This document shows positions 62,667 through 64,000 of a stretch of DNA of 64,000 nt, piece by piece. Position 1 is the first letter of the stretch; each line of letters opens with the position of its first letter. The notes below the pieces were generated by a model. The model had not been told where the DNA came from. It saw only the letters and a list, made by a program, of their open reading frames with translations, and made no database searches. The stretch spans positions 1 through 64,000 of the forward strand of contig DASYZB010000003.1 in assembly GCA_035946615.1 (NCBI GenBank), given 5' to 3'. The translations under genes were made by a program, and so were the position numbers. The DNA is from Verrucomicrobiia bacterium. GTDB lineage: Bacteria > Verrucomicrobiota > Verrucomicrobiia > Limisphaerales > UBA8199.

Positions 62667-64000
62667 TTACTCCTGTCGTTGCGGGCTGCAGCCATCCTGA
62701 GCTTCCGGGAGCCACACCTGCATTTGACACGTGCCCCGATTGGCGTTGGCATAATAGGGCGTCGCCATCACCGTGAACGGCACAGGAACGACCGCATTTG
62801 CCGGAGTCTGGAAAACCCCGGTCGCGCTCGCGTGGAGAACGGTCACCCCACCCAGGTGGTCGCTCTTGTATTCGGGCGTGAATTTAGCGTCCGCCGGAAT
62901 GCTCAGGTTTTTAACCGCTCCTCCGTTATCAGCCCCTTCAAAGCAATAAACCAGCGGTCCCCGCATTAACACCACCCGGCTTTTATCTGCTTCCACGCGC
63001 GGATTGGCTTGAACCCGTTGCACAGGCATGTCCAACGTCAGTTGCACGACATCCCCGGATTTCCAGCGTCGATGCACTGTGGCGTAGCCGCGAACAATCT
63101 CAGGTTCCTCAACGAGCTTGCCATTGACCTGGAGGCGCGCGGCTCCCCGCAAGGGGCGGCTGGCGGCTTGATAGAGAGCGTCGGGAACCGATGGCCCCTG
63201 GCACCAACCGGGGATGCGGATATGCAAGTCAAAAGAAGCGGGTTTGGCTGGTTTAACCGCGATTCTTACCTCGCCTTGCCAGGGATAGCGGGTCGCCTGC
63301 TCGATCGCCACCTTCTGGCCGGCGACTTCAATTTGGGCTTTGCTGCCGACGAAGAGGTTCACATAAATCCCTGCTTTGTCCCGGGCGTAAATGTAACCGG
63401 GCATTGCCCCCATGAGCTTCAGGAACATCGGCGGACAGCAAGGGCATCCGTTCCAGGACCAGCGCGAGTTGCCGTGGGGCGCCTCCAAAGGATTCACATA
63501 CGTGTAGGAATCCCCGGCTGCCGAAACGCACACGAGCGCGCCATTATATAATTCGCGCTCGAGGACATCTGCGTAACCGGCCTCGCCCGTGAGCAAGTTC
63601 AGGTTGCGGCAAAAAAAGGCCGCGCCGACAGCTCCGCAGGTTTCCAGGTAACCGTCATTAGGCAGAAAATAATCTTTCCCGAACGCTTCGCCGGCGGCAG
63701 TCGCGCCGATGCCACCGGTCACATACATCTTCTTTTCGGTCATGTTTTTCCACAATCGGATGGCCGCTTCGCGATAATCCTCGCGCCCATTGATGCCCGC
63801 GAGCGCGGTGACGCCGGCGCACAGCAAGGACGCGCGTACTGCGTGTCCTTCAATCGCCGTTTGCTCAAAAACCGGTTTGTCATCCTGGTTATATGCGCCG
63901 TAGGACGGCTGGTCTTTGCGCGGATGTCCGCGTGCTTCGACCCAGTACTGAGCCAGCGCCAGGTACCGGTTTTCGTCAATGGGGACCGGCATGTCTTGCT
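62667..64000 (-). CDS. GH127-family (DUF1680) beta-L-arabinofuranosidase-like protein, C-terminal part
   Basis: About 443 residues are in the window; the N-terminus lies beyond the right edge (the family is usually 600-700 long). The family patterns NDGYLETCGAVGAAFFCRNL, LYNGALVCVSAAGDSYTY and the metal/cysteine segment WNGCPCCPPMFLKLMG are present, with CPCC matching the zinc-bound catalytic Cys region of GH127. The C-terminal third is beta-rich (IRIPGW, VVQLTLDMPV). It would release L-arabinofuranose or related sugars from plant polymers. Whether a signal peptide exists cannot be seen. Confidence 0.88.
   Translation of the reverse strand, partial: QDMPVPIDENRYLALAQYWVEARGHPRKDQPSYGAYNQDDKPVFEQTAIEGHAVRASLLCAGVTALAGINGREDYREAAIRLWKNMTEKKMYVTGGIGATAAGEAFGKDYFLPNDGYLETCGAVGAAFFCRNLNLLTGEAGYADVLERELYNGALVCVSAAGDSYTYVNPLEAPHGNSRWSWNGCPCCPPMFLKLMGAMPGYIYARDKAGIYVNLFVGSKAQIEVAGQKVAIEQATRYPWQGEVRIAVKPAKPASFDLHIRIPGWCQGPSVPDALYQAASRPLRGAARLQVNGKLVEEPEIVRGYATVHRRWKSGDVVQLTLDMPVQRVQANPRVEADKSRVVLMRGPLVYCFEGADNGGAVKNLSIPADAKFTPEYKSDHLGGVTVLHASATGVFQTPANAVVPVPFTVMATPYYANANRGTCQMQVWLPEAQDGCSPQRQE

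Overview
The window looks like a chromosomal segment of a free-living, GC-rich Verrucomicrobiota bacterium, probably of the Pedosphaera/Limisphaera type (subdivision 3). This is inferred from gene content: a cytochrome-c/DUF1549/DUF1553 protein paired with a DUF1501 protein, Tat-exported Gfo/Idh/MocA oxidoreductases, two DUF1080 proteins, a sulfatase, several glycoside hydrolases, and many short interspersed hairpin repeats. I see no rRNA, tRNA, CRISPR array, transposase or phage module.

Layout. 0-10 kb: a frameshifted MORN-repeat gene, mutY, a sigma-54 response regulator coupled to a family 2 glycosyltransferase, small hypotheticals, a secreted phosphodiesterase, a low-complexity lipoprotein, an FMN reductase and a lone gspF. 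9.6-20 kb: exported carbohydrate and polymer genes (DUF1080, the DUF1549/DUF1553-DUF1501 pair, a GH27 enzyme, a Tat oxidoreductase), then a membrane protein overlapping a YfcE-type phosphoesterase. 20-27 kb: an RRM protein and a minus-strand operon (ispF, small protein, class-I glutamine amidotransferase-like hydrolase, sigma-54 regulator), then a 919-residue Tat protein of unknown family. 27.6-33 kb: rpmI-rplT-pheS-pheT and an RMD1/DUF155 protein. 33.4-45.6 kb: a minus-strand complex I operon, nuoA-B-C-D-I-H-J-K-L-M-M-N, with two nuoM genes and no nuoEFG. 45.9-51 kb: a frameshifted dinB, a DUF1080 gene and kdpD-kdpE without kdpFABC. 51-64 kb: a sulfatase, a YncE-like/phosphoesterase fusion, a second Tat oxidoreductase, the ackA-xfp pair, a GH39 enzyme and the C-terminal part of a GH127 enzyme.

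How the genes fit together. Exported hydrolases (GH27, GH39, GH127, sulfatase, phosphodiesterases, DUF1080) and Tat oxidoreductases suggest degradation of complex sulfated or plant/algal polysaccharides. Xfp and AckA would turn xylulose-5-P or fructose-6-P into acetate plus ATP. Complex I couples electron transfer to ion pumping; without NuoEFG its electron donor is unknown.

The most interesting structure is around ackA-xfp. The pair is bracketed by inverted copies of one repeat (about 56677-56749 and 60594-60739). The left copy matches the right copy with its palindromic interior removed, and the right copy runs into the last codons of xfp. Related hairpins recur elsewhere, as does a CCCTCTCC...GGAGAGGG family. 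Other points are a structured element ahead of the DUF6580-like membrane gene (18601-18685), decayed gene tails (10451-10783, 23696-24082, about 27225-27387), and single-base frameshifts in dinB and the MORN gene.
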